Shown here: piece by piece, positions 15,341-24,508 of the stretch
Position numbering within the stretch: the stretch's first letter is position 1
Layout of the letters: each line of letters opens with the position of its first letter
NCBI GenBank assembly: GCA_023663685.1
Contig: JAMPHB010000001.1
Coordinates: 609,220-673,219, forward strand
Direction of reading: 5' to 3'
Length of the DNA stretch: 64,000 bases
From: Blautia sp.
GTDB lineage: Bacteria; Bacillota; Clostridia; Lachnospirales; Lachnospiraceae
Translations under genes and position numbers: made by a program
Notes under the pieces: model-generated
Told to the model about the DNA's origin: nothing
Database searches by the model: none
The model's input: the letters and a program-made list of their open reading frames with translations, nothing else

Positions 15341-16414
15341 ATGAGCAAGCATTTAATCGAGTTTCAGGATATTTCCAAATCCTTTGACGGCGTTCTCGTG
15401 CTGGATGAACTGAATCTCTACATCCGCGAGAACGAGTTTCTGACGCTGCTTGGGCCAAGCGGCTGCGGCAAGACCACGACCCTGCGGCTTTTAGGCGGTT
15501 TTGAGACACCGGACAAGGGACAGATTTTTTTCGACGGGGCGGATATCACAAATCTTCCCGCCAACGAGCGAAAGCTGAATACTGTGTTCCAAAAGTATTC
15601 CCTGTTCCCCCACATGACTATCGCGGAGAACATTGCTTTTGGTCTGAAAATCAGCAAAAAAAGCAAAACTTATATTAAGGATAAAATTAAATATGCATTA
15701 AAGCTCGTGAACCTGGAGGGCTTTGAGCATCGCTCGGTGGATTCCCTCTCCGGCGGCCAGCAGCAGCGTATCGCCATCGCAAGAGCCATTGTAAACGAGC
15801 CCCGGGTGCTGCTTCTCGACGAGCCCTTAGGCGCGCTGGACCTAAAGCTCCGCCAGAACATGCAGTATGAGCTGATCCGTCTCAAGGAGGAGCTGGGCAT
15901 CACATTTGTCTATGTTACACATGATCAGGAGGAAGCCCTCACCATGTCCGACACCATCGTGGTTATGAACCAGGGCTATATTCAGCAGATCGGCACTCCC
16001 GAGATGATATACAATGAGCCGGAAAATGCCTTTGTCGCAGATTTTATCGGCCACAGCAATATCATCGACGGCACGATGCTGGAGGATAAGCTGGTGGAAA
16101 TCTTAGGAGTAAAGATGCCCTGCGTGGATACGGGCTTTGGCACTAACATGCCGGTGGATGTGGTCATCCGGCCGGAGGACGTGGAGCTGGTTGACCCCGG
16201 TGAGGGCTATATGGAGGGGGATGTAACCTCTCTTATTTTCAAGGGCGTCCACTATGAGCTGGACGTGATGGCGAACGGTTACGAGTGGCTGGTGCACACC
16301 ACAAAGCATGTGCCGGTGGGAAGCCATGTGGGAATCCGCGTGACCCCCTTTAACATTCAGATCATGCACAAACCGGAGTCATCCGACGAAAAGGCGGTGG
16401 AGATTGATGAGTAG
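15341..16414 (+). CDS. potA: spermidine/putrescine ABC transporter ATPase PotA
   Basis: A 357-residue ATPase energising polyamine import. Walker A is [20 protein letters not shown], the signature is [16 protein letters not shown], Walker B is [11 protein letters not shown], and the C-terminal TOBE-type domain includes [15 protein letters not shown]. The Walker-to-TOBE layout and the following potBCD genes fix the assignment. The ATG at 15341 is 14 bases from the AAGGAGG; a closer ATG at 15330 opens a four-codon reading frame (Met-Arg-Pro-Glu) whose TGA overlaps the potA ATG, so potA may be translated by coupling. The stop overlaps the start of potB. Confidence 0.93.
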   Translation: MSKHLIEFQDISKSFDGVLVLDELNLYIRENEFLTLLGPSGCGKTTTLRLLGGFETPDKGQIFFDGADITNLPANERKLNTVFQKYSLFPHMTIAENIAFGLKISKKSKTYIKDKIKYALKLVNLEGFEHRSVDSLSGGQQQRIAIARAIVNEPRVLLLDEPLGALDLKLRQNMQYELIRLKEELGITFVYVTHDQEEALTMSDTIVVMNQGYIQQIGTPEMIYNEPENAFVADFIGHSNIIDGTMLEDKLVEILGVKMPCVDTGFGTNMPVDVVIRPEDVELVDPGEGYMEGDVTSLIFKGVHYELDVMANGYEWLVHTTKHVPVGSHVGIRVTPFNIQIMHKPESSDEKAVEIDE

Positions 16415-17231
16415 ATTCAAGCAGCAGTTTCTTGCCGGACCCTATCTGATCTGGATTGTCGGCTTTATCCTTCTGCCGCTCCTTATGATCTTGTACTATG
16501 CCTTCACCGGAGACGACGGCGGATTTACCCTGTCCAACCTGACAGCCATCGCCTCGGAGACGAACCGCAGGGCGATGGGGCTTTCCCTGGAGCTGGGGCT
16601 GATATGCACCGCTATCTGCCTCGTCCTCTCCTACCCGCTGGCCATGATATTAAGCAATATGCAGTTTAAAAGCCAGAGCTCTGTCGTGTTCATTTTCATG
16701 CTTCCCATGTGGATGAACTTCATGCTGCGCATACTGGCATGGAAGCTGCTTTTATCTAAAAACGGCGTGTTTAACAGCCTCCTGACCTCATTGGGACTTG
16801 GGCGGATCAATATTATCAATACTTCCGCCGCTGTGGTTCTCGGCATGGTGTACGACTTTTTGCCCTTTATGCTCCTGCCGATCTACAACTCCATGACGAG
16901 GATACGCAGGGACTGGATTGAGGCGGCAAAAGATCTGGGCGCCGGGAGCGTCACCATCTTTTTTAAGATTATTCTGCCCCTGACGGTATCCGGCATTATC
17001 AGCGGCATCGTGATGGTATTCGTCCCCTCCCTGACAAGCTTTGCAATCTCGCAGGTGCTGGGCGGCGGGCAGGTGCTTTTGATTGGAAACGTGATTGAAC
17101 AGGATTTTATGCAGGGTATGCAGTGGAACACCGGCAGCGGGCTTTCCTTCGTACTGATGATTTTTGTAATCGTTAGCATGGCACTCGTAAACCTGTTTGA
17201 CAAAGAGGGGGAGGGAACCGCACTATGGTAA
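16407..17231 (+). CDS. potB: spermidine/putrescine permease PotB
   Basis: A 274-residue membrane permease with about six helices. The EAA loop that contacts PotA reads [20 protein letters not shown], and [17 protein letters not shown] and [20 protein letters not shown] are typical of PotB. ATG 16407 was chosen over a TTG one codon earlier. It overlaps the end of potA by eight bases and the start of potC by seven, so the operon is tightly coupled. Confidence 0.92.
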   Translation: MSRFKQQFLAGPYLIWIVGFILLPLLMILYYAFTGDDGGFTLSNLTAIASETNRRAMGLSLELGLICTAICLVLSYPLAMILSNMQFKSQSSVVFIFMLPMWMNFMLRILAWKLLLSKNGVFNSLLTSLGLGRINIINTSAAVVLGMVYDFLPFMLLPIYNSMTRIRRDWIEAAKDLGAGSVTIFFKIILPLTVSGIISGIVMVFVPSLTSFAISQVLGGGQVLLIGNVIEQDFMQGMQWNTGSGLSFVLMIFVIVSMALVNLFDKEGEGTALW

Positions 17232-18007
17232 AAAAATGTGCCTCACGGCTCTATATGGCCCTGATTTTTCTCTTTCTGTATCTGCCGATCATTGTGCTGG
17301 TCGTGCTCTCCTTCAACGATTCCCGCACCCGGGTGCTGTGGGGAGGATTCACCCTCAGGTGGTACGCGAACTGTTTTCAGGACGAGAATATCATGTCCGC
17401 CTTTTTTACAACTATCCAGATTACATTTTTGTCCGCTGTCATCTCGACTGTCATTGGAACTCTCGCCGCCCTTGGCATCAGCTCCATGAAAAGGCGGGGA
17501 CACACCATCTACCTTATGGCTACCAACGTTCCTCTCCTGAATGCGGATATTGTGACCGGCATCTCAATGATGCTTTTATTTGTAAAATTTATGGATCTGG
17601 GTTTTGTGACGGTGCTGATCGCTCACATAACTTTTTCTATTCCCTATGTGATCCTAAACGTGCTTCCGAAGCTTAAGTCCATGAACCGCTCCACCTATGA
17701 AGCCGCGCTGGATCTGGGAGCCGGCCCGCTCTATGCTTTTTATAAGGTGACCTGGCCGGAGATTCGTCCGGGTGTCTTTTCCGGCTTTATGATGGCAATC
17801 ACCATGTCGCTGGACGATTTTTCCATCACCTATTTTACCAAAGGGCCGGGCGTCAATACACTGTCCACCATGCTCTACACAGAGCTTAGAAAGGGCGTGA
17901 AGCCGGAGCTGTATGCCCTTTCCACCATACTGTTTTTTGTTGTGCTGCTTGTGCTGCTCATAGGCAATGTACGTCCGGCGAAAAAAGCCGCCATCGAAAG
18001 GAGATAA
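17225..18007 (+). CDS. potC: spermidine/putrescine permease PotC
   Basis: A 260-residue permease, partner of PotB. The N-terminal helix LIFLFLYLPIIVLVVLSFND, the EAA loop EAALDLGAGPLYAFYKVTWPE and the late SLDDFSITYFTKGPG segment are hallmark PotC features. Six membrane helices are predicted by eye. Two bases separate its stop from the potD start. Confidence 0.92.
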   Translation: MVKKCASRLYMALIFLFLYLPIIVLVVLSFNDSRTRVLWGGFTLRWYANCFQDENIMSAFFTTIQITFLSAVISTVIGTLAALGISSMKRRGHTIYLMATNVPLLNADIVTGISMMLLFVKFMDLGFVTVLIAHITFSIPYVILNVLPKLKSMNRSTYEAALDLGAGPLYAFYKVTWPEIRPGVFSGFMMAITMSLDDFSITYFTKGPGVNTLSTMLYTELRKGVKPELYALSTILFFVVLLVLLIGNVRPAKKAAIERR

Positions 18008-18009
18008 AA

Positions 18010-19080
18010 ATGAAAAAGAAAATGCTGATATGCCTTGCCACTGCCCTGCTGGCTTCCCTGACCGCCTGCGGGGGAAACAATTCCTCCAGCCAGGATGAAA
18101 GCAATACCATCACCGTGCTCAACTACGGCAAATATTTCGACGAGGAAGCTCTCAGCCAGTTTGAGGAAGAGACGGGCATCACAGTAAAATACGAAGAATA
18201 TGAAAGTCCCGAGGAGATGTACACCAAGTACAAGGCAGGCTCGATACACTACGATGTAATCTGCTCCTCCGAGTATATGGTGCAGAAGCTGATCGAGGAG
18301 GGGGAGGTTCTTGCCATGGATTATGAGGGTATGGAAAACTATGGAAATCTTGATCCCGCAATCCTCGCGCTGAACGCTTCCTATGACAAGGATCACAGCT
18401 ACTCGCTCCCCTATTTTTACGGAACGCTGGGACTTTTGTACGACAGCTCAAGAATTGACGCTTCGGTGGTATCCAGCTGGGATTGTCTCTGGAATCCGAC
18501 CTACGAGGACGAGATCATTATGGAAAATTCTGTCCGCGATACCTTTGCGCCCGCGATGATTTCCCTCGGTTATTCCTTAAATGACACCGATGAAGCCCAT
18601 CTCCGGGAGGCGCTGGACATTTTAAAACAGCAGAAAGATGACAGCATTGTCTATGCCTACTATGTGGACGAAACCAGCGACGCGATGATTGGCGAGGAGG
18701 CGTCGATCGCCCTCTGCTATTCCGGCGAGGCGGCACTTGCCATGGAAGAGAATGCAAACCTCTCCTACGCGATTCCCACGGAGGGCTCGAATCTCTGGAT
18801 TGACTCGTGGTTTGTCCCGAAGTCCTGTACCAACACGGAAGCGGCTATGAAATTTCTTGATTTTACCTGCCGTGGGGATATCGCCCAGAAAAATTTTGAG
18901 TATGTGCTCTACAGCTCGCCCATCACTTCCGTAACGGAGAATATGGCCGCAGAATACAGAGAAAACCCTTCCATCTGTCCCGCAGAGGAGACTGTGAGCC
19001 GCTGTGAGATCTACACCTCCCTCTCCGACGAGGAGGCTGCTCTCTACAGTAAGCTGTGGCAGGAGCTCTTGTCACATTAA
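18010..19080 (+). CDS. potD: spermidine/putrescine-binding lipoprotein PotD
   Basis: A 356-residue extracellular binding protein. The signal peptide ends in a lipobox, LTACGG, so Cys20 should be lipid-modified. The mature part begins NTITVLNYGKYFDEEALSQF and contains SLPYFYGTLGLLYDSSRID, WIDSWFVPKSCTNTEAAMKF and other PotD-family segments; acidic and aromatic residues such as the WIDSW motif fit polyamine binding. It is last in the operon and is followed by a hairpin. Confidence 0.92.
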   Translation: MKKKMLICLATALLASLTACGGNNSSSQDESNTITVLNYGKYFDEEALSQFEEETGITVKYEEYESPEEMYTKYKAGSIHYDVICSSEYMVQKLIEEGEVLAMDYEGMENYGNLDPAILALNASYDKDHSYSLPYFYGTLGLLYDSSRIDASVVSSWDCLWNPTYEDEIIMENSVRDTFAPAMISLGYSLNDTDEAHLREALDILKQQKDDSIVYAYYVDETSDAMIGEEASIALCYSGEAALAMEENANLSYAIPTEGSNLWIDSWFVPKSCTNTEAAMKFLDFTCRGDIAQKNFEYVLYSSPITSVTENMAAEYRENPSICPAEETVSRCEIYTSLSDEEAALYSKLWQELLSH

Positions 19081-19141
19081 ACAATTATTCAAAATTTATT
19101 ATTTTGCCCATTGCATTTTCATGCAAAATATGTTACCTTGT

Positions 19142-19169
19142 ATCCACGGTGTCCCCATACACCGTGGAT
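19142..19169 (+). terminator. hairpin after potD, probable terminator
   Basis: Perfect 11-bp stem ATCCACGGTGT/ACACCGTGGAT with loop CCCCAT, 61 bases after the potD stop. The following TTTCC is a poor U-tract, so efficiency may be low. Confidence 0.55.
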
Positions 19170-19216
19170 TTCCAGGTGCCATTCGCACAGAAATCTCCAA
19201 TGTATAACAACTACAT

Positions 19217-20107
19217 ATGAATTATCAGGATTTTTTAGCAGATATCCGCACTCAGCTGTCCGCGCAGATAGAGCCTGACGCCATTTTGCGGATACAGACC
19301 ATGCCGAGGAACAACGGCACCTTCTATGACGGGCTCGTCATTTTGCGTCCCGGAAGAAATATCTCGCCCGCCATTTATCTGACCCCCTACTATCACCGCT
19401 ACTTAGCGGGCGTTTCGATGGAGGATATCTACGCAGACATTTTAAGCGCCTACCGCAGGCATCTCCCGGAGGAAGATTTTGACACCAGCATGTTTACAAA
19501 CTTTGAGAAGGTGCATTCCCGCATCATCATGCGGCTGATCAACTACGCCCGCAACGAGGAGCTGCTTCAGGACGTCCCCCACTTCCTCTTTCAGGATCTT
19601 GCGGTTGTATTTTACTGCCTTCTCCATGCCAGCGACGAAAATCAGGCGAGCATTTTAATCCACAACGAGCATCTTGCGCTGTGGGGAATAGACGGGGAGC
19701 AAATCTATGCGCTGGCAAAGAAGAACACGCCGCGGCTCATGCCATTCCATATCAGAAGCATGCAGGAGCTCCTCCACAATTTTCATTCTTCTGAATTTAG
19801 CGCGCACTACGACTGCGATCCCCCCATGCTTGTCATTACCAACCGTTTTCGCACAAACGGTGCATCTGTGTTGCTCTATGAGGGACTGCTTGCCTCCTTC
19901 GCCAGGCATCTCCATGCAAATCTGCTCATCCTCCCCAGCAGCGTCCACGAGATTATCCTGCTCCCGGTGGAGGATGACTCCGCGCTGGCGGCTGCCAGCC
20001 GCATCGTGCAGGAGGTCAACGAGACACAGCTCACCGACGAGGAGGTTCTCTCCGACCACGCCTACTACTACGACCGGCTGACAAAGCGGCTCACCTGCCC
20101 GTCTTAA
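19217..20107 (+). CDS. DUF5688 family protein
   Basis: A 296-residue soluble protein starting MNYQDFLADIRTQLSAQIEP and resembling the DUF5688 family of Lachnospiraceae. Recognisable stretches are NNGTFYDGLVILRPGRNISP, AIYLTPYYHRYLAG, and the closing ETQLTDEEVLSDHAYYYDR. No catalytic motif is evident; function unknown. Members are often found in several copies in gut Clostridia. It may be read through from potABCD, as the potD hairpin has a weak U-tract, but a separate promoter was not identified. It converges with glgA and their stops overlap by four bases. Confidence 0.7.
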   Translation: MNYQDFLADIRTQLSAQIEPDAILRIQTMPRNNGTFYDGLVILRPGRNISPAIYLTPYYHRYLAGVSMEDIYADILSAYRRHLPEEDFDTSMFTNFEKVHSRIIMRLINYARNEELLQDVPHFLFQDLAVVFYCLLHASDENQASILIHNEHLALWGIDGEQIYALAKKNTPRLMPFHIRSMQELLHNFHSSEFSAHYDCDPPMLVITNRFRTNGASVLLYEGLLASFARHLHANLLILPSSVHEIILLPVEDDSALAAASRIVQEVNETQLTDEEVLSDHAYYYDRLTKRLTCPS

Positions 20108-21543
20108 AGATTATCATATAATTTTTCATACTGCCTCGCCGACGTATTCCACGAGAAGTCCTGCTGCATGGCGCGCCGCATCATCTGGTTCCAGTGATCC
20201 CGCTGTTCGATATAGATGCGCTGTGCATAGCGAATGATGAAAAGCATCTCGTGGGCATTGTAATTGCTGAAAGAAAAGCCCGTCCCGGTATTCTCGTATT
20301 CATTGTAGGAGAGCACCGTATCCCTGAGCCCTCCGGTCTCCCTCACGATCGGAATCGTGCCATAGCGCATGGACATCATCTGGCTTAAACCGCAGGGCTC
20401 AAAGAGCGACGGCATAAGAAAAGCGTCCGCCGAGGCATAAATCTTGTGTGCCCGCTCCTCGGAGTAGCCAATGTAGGAGCTCAACTTGTCGGGATACTTA
20501 TTCTGGAAATGGTGGAACATATTTTCATACTGGCTCTCTCCCGTGCCAAGAACCACGAGCTGCACATCCATGGTGGACAGCATCTCATCCAGCACATAGG
20601 CGATCAGGTCAAAGCCCTTCTGGTCTGTCATGCGGGAAACAATTCCTATCATAAAAGCATCCTCCCGCACCGGCAGCCCCGCTTCCTTCTGCAGCGCCTC
20701 TTTATTCTTCTGCTTTCCGGCGAGCATCCCATTCAGGTTAAAGTTTGATTCAATAAAAGGATCCGTCTCCGGATTATACTCATCGTAATCAATGCCATTT
20801 AAGATTCCGAAGATCCTGCTGCGCTTCGCGTTCATCAGCCCCTCCAGACCCTCTCCTCCCTCCGGGGTGCGAATCTCCTCCGCATAGCTCGGGCTGACCG
20901 TGCCCACCGCATCCGCGTAGACCACGCCGCCCTTCAAATAGTTCGCCTCCCCATAGAACTCCAGCTCCCGGGCATTGAAGATCTGCGCGGGAAGTCCCGT
21001 GATATCCATGACCTCCTTCATCTTCCAGCGTCCCTGGAACTTCATATTGTGGATGGAGAACACAGTCTTAATCCCCGCGTAAAAATTATCGTCTCCATGC
21101 GATGTATGCAGATATACCGGAATCAGGCCGGTCTGCCAGTCGTGACAGTGAATAATATCGGGCGAAAAGTCAATGTAGGGCAGGCACTCCAGTACCGCCT
21201 TGGAAAAATAGGCAAACTTCTCCACATCCTCATAGATGTTGTTGTATAAGCCATCCCCCGCAAAATAGAACTCATTGTCTACAAAATAGTAGCGCACGCC
21301 CTTGTACTCCGACGTAAAAATCCCGACATACTGCCTGCGCCAGTTCAGATTCACATAGAAATGGCACACAAACTGCAGCTGTGGCAGAAACGCTGCATCC
21401 ATGCAGGCGTACTTTGGCAAAATCACTCTCACATCGTACTCCTTACGGTCAAAATACTTTGGCAGCGAACCCGCCACATCCGCCAGTCCACCGGTTTTTA
21501 CATACGGCACAGCCTCTGATGCAGCAAACAATATTTTCTTCAT
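20104..21543 (-). CDS. glgA: glycogen synthase GlgA
   Basis: A 479-residue GT5 glycosyltransferase that extends alpha-1,4-glucan from ADP-glucose. The N-terminal KTGGLADVAGSLPK motif binds ADP-glucose; ETGGLRDTV and FEPCGLSQMMSMRYGTIPIV near the C-terminus are the second conserved site. MKKILFAASEAVPYVKTGGL is a canonical start, with a GGGAGGTGCA ribosome site. The substrate-making genes glgC and glgD lie 37 kb away. Its position directly downstream of spo0A (38 bases) suggests possible read-through from spo0A. Confidence 0.95.
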   Translation of the reverse strand: MKKILFAASEAVPYVKTGGLADVAGSLPKYFDRKEYDVRVILPKYACMDAAFLPQLQFVCHFYVNLNWRRQYVGIFTSEYKGVRYYFVDNEFYFAGDGLYNNIYEDVEKFAYFSKAVLECLPYIDFSPDIIHCHDWQTGLIPVYLHTSHGDDNFYAGIKTVFSIHNMKFQGRWKMKEVMDITGLPAQIFNARELEFYGEANYLKGGVVYADAVGTVSPSYAEEIRTPEGGEGLEGLMNAKRSRIFGILNGIDYDEYNPETDPFIESNFNLNGMLAGKQKNKEALQKEAGLPVREDAFMIGIVSRMTDQKGFDLIAYVLDEMLSTMDVQLVVLGTGESQYENMFHHFQNKYPDKLSSYIGYSEERAHKIYASADAFLMPSLFEPCGLSQMMSMRYGTIPIVRETGGLRDTVLSYNEYENTGTGFSFSNYNAHEMLFIIRYAQRIYIEQRDHWNQMMRRAMQQDFSWNTSARQYEKLYDNL

Positions 21544-21581
21544 ATTGCACCTCCCAGTGTCAGGGAGGACAAGCCTCCCCT

Positions 21582-22373
21582 CTATTTACTTTTCATCTGC
21601 AAACGTATTTTATCGGTAATCAGGGCGATAAACTCCGAATTCGTCGGCTTACCCTTCCCGTTACTGATCGTGTAGCCAAACAGCTCATCCAAGGTATCCA
21701 TCTTGCCTCTGCTCCACGCCACCTCAATCGCATGGCGGATTGCCCTCTCGACGCGGCTGGGCGTAGTGTCAAACTTTTTCGCAATCCCCGGATAGAGAAT
21801 CTTTGTGATGGAATTGAGCATGTCCATATTCCCCACAGACATAATGATCGCCTCACGCAGATACTGGTATCCCTTAATATGCGCCGGAACTCCCACCTCG
21901 TGGATAATCTCCGTCACGTCCTCCTCCAGGGTCTGCGCATCCCTTGCCTCTGTCCGCTCAAAGCTGCTTACCCAGTGCGCCTCGCGCACCGGATGATCCG
22001 CCCTCGTCTTCTTAATGTGCTCCAAAATAGATTTGGAGTCAAAGGGCTTCATAATATAATAATCCGCTCCTCTGGAAAAAGCATCGTCTGTGATCCGCTC
22101 ATTGCCGATCGCACTGACCATCAAAATAGATGGCTGCTTCTTGACTGTAGTATCTGCACGGATACGGTCCAGCACGCCCAGACCATCGAGCTTTGGCATC
22201 ACAATATCCAAAAGCACCACGTCCGGCTCCTTCTCCTTAATCATCAGGTACGCTTCTTCTCCATCCTTTGCAGTTCCAATCACCTGAAGCTCTTCGTCGC
22301 TGGATACGATTGCACCCAGCATCTCCAGCATAAGCTCGTTATCATCTGCAATTGCGACATTCAATTTTCCCAT
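21582..22373 (-). CDS. spo0A: sporulation response regulator Spo0A
   Basis: A 263-residue response regulator, the master switch for entry into sporulation. Receiver domain: acidic pair Asp10-Asp11, phosphorylated Asp56 in [13 protein letters not shown], and Lys109 in YIMKPFD. The C-terminal DNA-binding domain contains [34 protein letters not shown] and [18 protein letters not shown], the recognition-helix region that binds TGTCGAA boxes. GTTGGAGGCTGATT precedes the ATG. Two candidate promoters and a TGTCGAA box lie in the 351-base upstream region. In B. subtilis spo0A follows spoIVB; here 24 kb separates them. Confidence 0.97.
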   Translation of the reverse strand: MGKLNVAIADDNELMLEMLGAIVSSDEELQVIGTAKDGEEAYLMIKEKEPDVVLLDIVMPKLDGLGVLDRIRADTTVKKQPSILMVSAIGNERITDDAFSRGADYYIMKPFDSKSILEHIKKTRADHPVREAHWVSSFERTEARDAQTLEEDVTEIIHEVGVPAHIKGYQYLREAIIMSVGNMDMLNSITKILYPGIAKKFDTTPSRVERAIRHAIEVAWSRGKMDTLDELFGYTISNGKGKPTNSEFIALITDKIRLQMKSK

Positions 22374-22562
22374 AATCAGCCTCCAACTGTCAAATTAAGT
22401 CAAAGTATAATATAAACTTATGACCCAAAAAATTTTGTAAAATATCGTCGATATCATTAAACTGATGATAACACAGAGGCATCGTCCAATTCTAGGCGAT
22501 TATTAGAAAAATTCAATCACTTTTAAACTTCAAATAGTTCAATTATGAGCCATTTATACATA

Positions 22563-22590
22563 ATTCTATCTTAATTTACTTTTTTCGACA
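22563..22590 (-). promoter_or_regulatory. sigma-H-like promoter overlapped by a Spo0A box
   Basis: Minus-strand GTCGAAAAA (22581..22589; seven of nine matches to RnAGGAwWW), 11 bases, ATAGAAT (22563..22569; full match to RnnGAAT). The perfect Spo0A box TGTCGAA (22584..22590) overlaps the -35 element. B. subtilis spo0A is likewise controlled by sigma-H and by Spo0A itself. Confidence 0.5.
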
Positions 22591-22662
22591 AACGCTGAAA
22601 TTGCTTGTCCGGCGCGCTTTTCCTCCTTTTCTTTTAGCAATTTTTCCAAATTATTTAGTATT

Positions 22663-22691
22663 ATTTTATCACATTCATGCATTTTTCACAA
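22663..22691 (-). promoter_or_regulatory. distal sigma-A-like promoter for spo0A
   Basis: Minus-strand TTGTGA (22686..22691), 17 bases, TAAAAT (22663..22668). It would give a spo0A leader of about 280 nucleotides. Confidence 0.45.
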
Positions 22692-22724
22692 TGGAGAAAC
22701 ACAAAAATCCAAAACTTCTGCAAA

Positions 22725-24506
22725 TTATCCCGCATTCTGGAACTGGCTGTTATACAAATCCGCATAAAACCCATTTTTCTCCAAAAGCTCCTCATGGTTT
22801 CCCTGCTCCACGATATCGCCGTCCCGCATGACAAGAATCAAATCTGCATCGCGGATCGTGGAGAGTCTGTGGGCAATGATGAAGCTTGTGCGGCCGCGCG
22901 TCAGATTGTCCAGCGCCTTTTGAATCCGGATTTCCGTGCGGGTATCGACGGAGGAGGTTGCCTCGTCCAGAATCAGTATCGGATTGTCCGCTAAGATTGC
23001 CCGGGCAATCGTCAGAAGCTGTTTCTGCCCCTGCGATACATTGCTGGCATCCTCGTTTAACTCCATCTGATAGCCCCCGGGAAGAGTCTGGATAAAGTGG
23101 TGGGCATGAGCCGCCCGCGCCGCCGCGATCACCTCCTCGTCGGATGCGTCAAGCCGCCCGTAGCGGATATTTTCCATAATCGTTCCGTGGAACAGCCATG
23201 TATCCTGAAGCACCATCCCGAAGGCCTCCCGCAGATCTGTGCGGTTAAAATCCCGTATATCGTGCCCATCTACCTGTATGGAGCCGGAATTCACATCGTA
23301 AAAGCGCATCAAAAGCTTTACCATCGTGGTCTTGCCCGCCCCGGTCGGGCCGACAATCGCAATCTTCTGCCCCGGTGAGACGCTTGCCGAAAAATCCTTC
23401 ACAATAATCTGCGCTTTATCATATCCAAAGCTTACATGCGAAAACTCCACCCGCCCTTCAATCTGCGAAAGATGTACCGGATTTAAAACGGTCACCTCTT
23501 CCTCTTCTTCATCTAAAAACTCAAAGACACGCTCTGCCGCTGCCGCCATGAGCTGTAACTGGTTTGCCACCTGCGCGATCTGCATGATGGGCTGGGTGAA
23601 ATTCTTCACATACTGAATAAACGCCTGGATTTCACCAATCGTTATCACTTTTCGAACCGCAAGGATGGCGCCGGAAATCGCCACGCCGACATACCCAAGA
23701 TTCCCTACAAACTGCATGATGGGCTGCATCAGACCGGACAGAAACTGGGATTTTCTCGCAGAATCATACAGAATCTGATTGGTCTTTTGAAAGGAGTCGA
23801 TCGTATCCTCCTCCTTATTGTATGCCTGTACCACCAGATGGCCGCTGTATACTTCCTCCACCTGCCCGTTGATGTGCCCCAGATATTCCTGCTGCTGACG
23901 GAAATATTTCTGTGAATGGCGAATCACCAGCGAGATCAGCATCACGGAAATGGGAAGTATCACGAGGGAGATCAGTGTCATAAGTCCCGAGATTGACAGC
24001 ATCATAATCAGCGTTCCCACCAGCGTCGCAATGCTTGTGATAATCTGCGTGATGCTCTGGCTTATGCTCTGCCCCAGCGTATCCACATCGTTCGTGATCC
24101 TCGAAAGCACTTCCCCGTAGGTTTTACTCTCAAAATACTTCATAGGCATACGGTTGATTTTTCTGGAAATGTCCCCCCGCAGCCGGTAGCAGGTTTTTTG
24201 AGTGATACCCGTCATTATCATGCCCTGCACAAAGGAGAAGAGCGCACTGCACAGATAGAGTCCCAGCGTAAAAAGAAGCACCTTTGCCAGATAGGAAAAG
24301 TCAATGCCTCCCGTCCCCGCAAGCTTCTTCATCAGTCCCTCCGCCAGCGCCGTGGTCGCACGCCCCATCACCTTAGGGCCAAGCACAGAAAAAATCGTGG
24401 AGACTGCCGCTGTAATCATCACCACAACGATTGCGACCCAGTAGTGCCCCAGATATCTCACCAGTTTCTTTAATGAGCCTTTAAAATTCTTCGGTTTCTC
24501 CGCCAC
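22725..24506 (-). CDS. ABC exporter, ATPase-permease subunit (second of a pair)
   Basis: A 593-residue half-transporter: six membrane helices in the first about 330 residues, then a nucleotide-binding domain with Walker A GPTGAGKTTMVKLL, signature NVSQGQKQLLTIARAI and Walker B ILILDEATSSVDTRTE, whose catalytic Glu is present. It follows its partner at 24509 by two bases. Together they form a heterodimeric multidrug/lipid-type exporter. The substrate cannot be read from sequence. The catalytic site is canonical here and degenerate in the partner, the usual asymmetry of such pairs. Confidence 0.88.
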   Translation of the reverse strand: MAEKPKNFKGSLKKLVRYLGHYWVAIVVVMITAAVSTIFSVLGPKVMGRATTALAEGLMKKLAGTGGIDFSYLAKVLLFTLGLYLCSALFSFVQGMIMTGITQKTCYRLRGDISRKINRMPMKYFESKTYGEVLSRITNDVDTLGQSISQSITQIITSIATLVGTLIMMLSISGLMTLISLVILPISVMLISLVIRHSQKYFRQQQEYLGHINGQVEEVYSGHLVVQAYNKEEDTIDSFQKTNQILYDSARKSQFLSGLMQPIMQFVGNLGYVGVAISGAILAVRKVITIGEIQAFIQYVKNFTQPIMQIAQVANQLQLMAAAAERVFEFLDEEEEEVTVLNPVHLSQIEGRVEFSHVSFGYDKAQIIVKDFSASVSPGQKIAIVGPTGAGKTTMVKLLMRFYDVNSGSIQVDGHDIRDFNRTDLREAFGMVLQDTWLFHGTIMENIRYGRLDASDEEVIAAARAAHAHHFIQTLPGGYQMELNEDASNVSQGQKQLLTIARAILADNPILILDEATSSVDTRTEIRIQKALDNLTRGRTSFIIAHRLSTIRDADLILVMRDGDIVEQGNHEELLEKNGFYADLYNSQFQNAG

Positions 24507-24508
24507 GC

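Larger units (their letters stand above)
22374..22724 (-). promoter_or_regulatory. spo0A regulatory region (351 bases without a gene)
   Basis: Between the ABC exporter end and spo0A. It holds a distal sigma-A-like promoter, a sigma-H-like promoter overlapping a Spo0A box, a 13-base palindrome ATATCGTCGATAT (22442..22454) and, on the minus strand near 22619..22629, an AAAGGAGG Shine-Dalgarno sequence with no start codon after it. No clear terminator for the ABC genes was seen. Confidence 0.6.
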
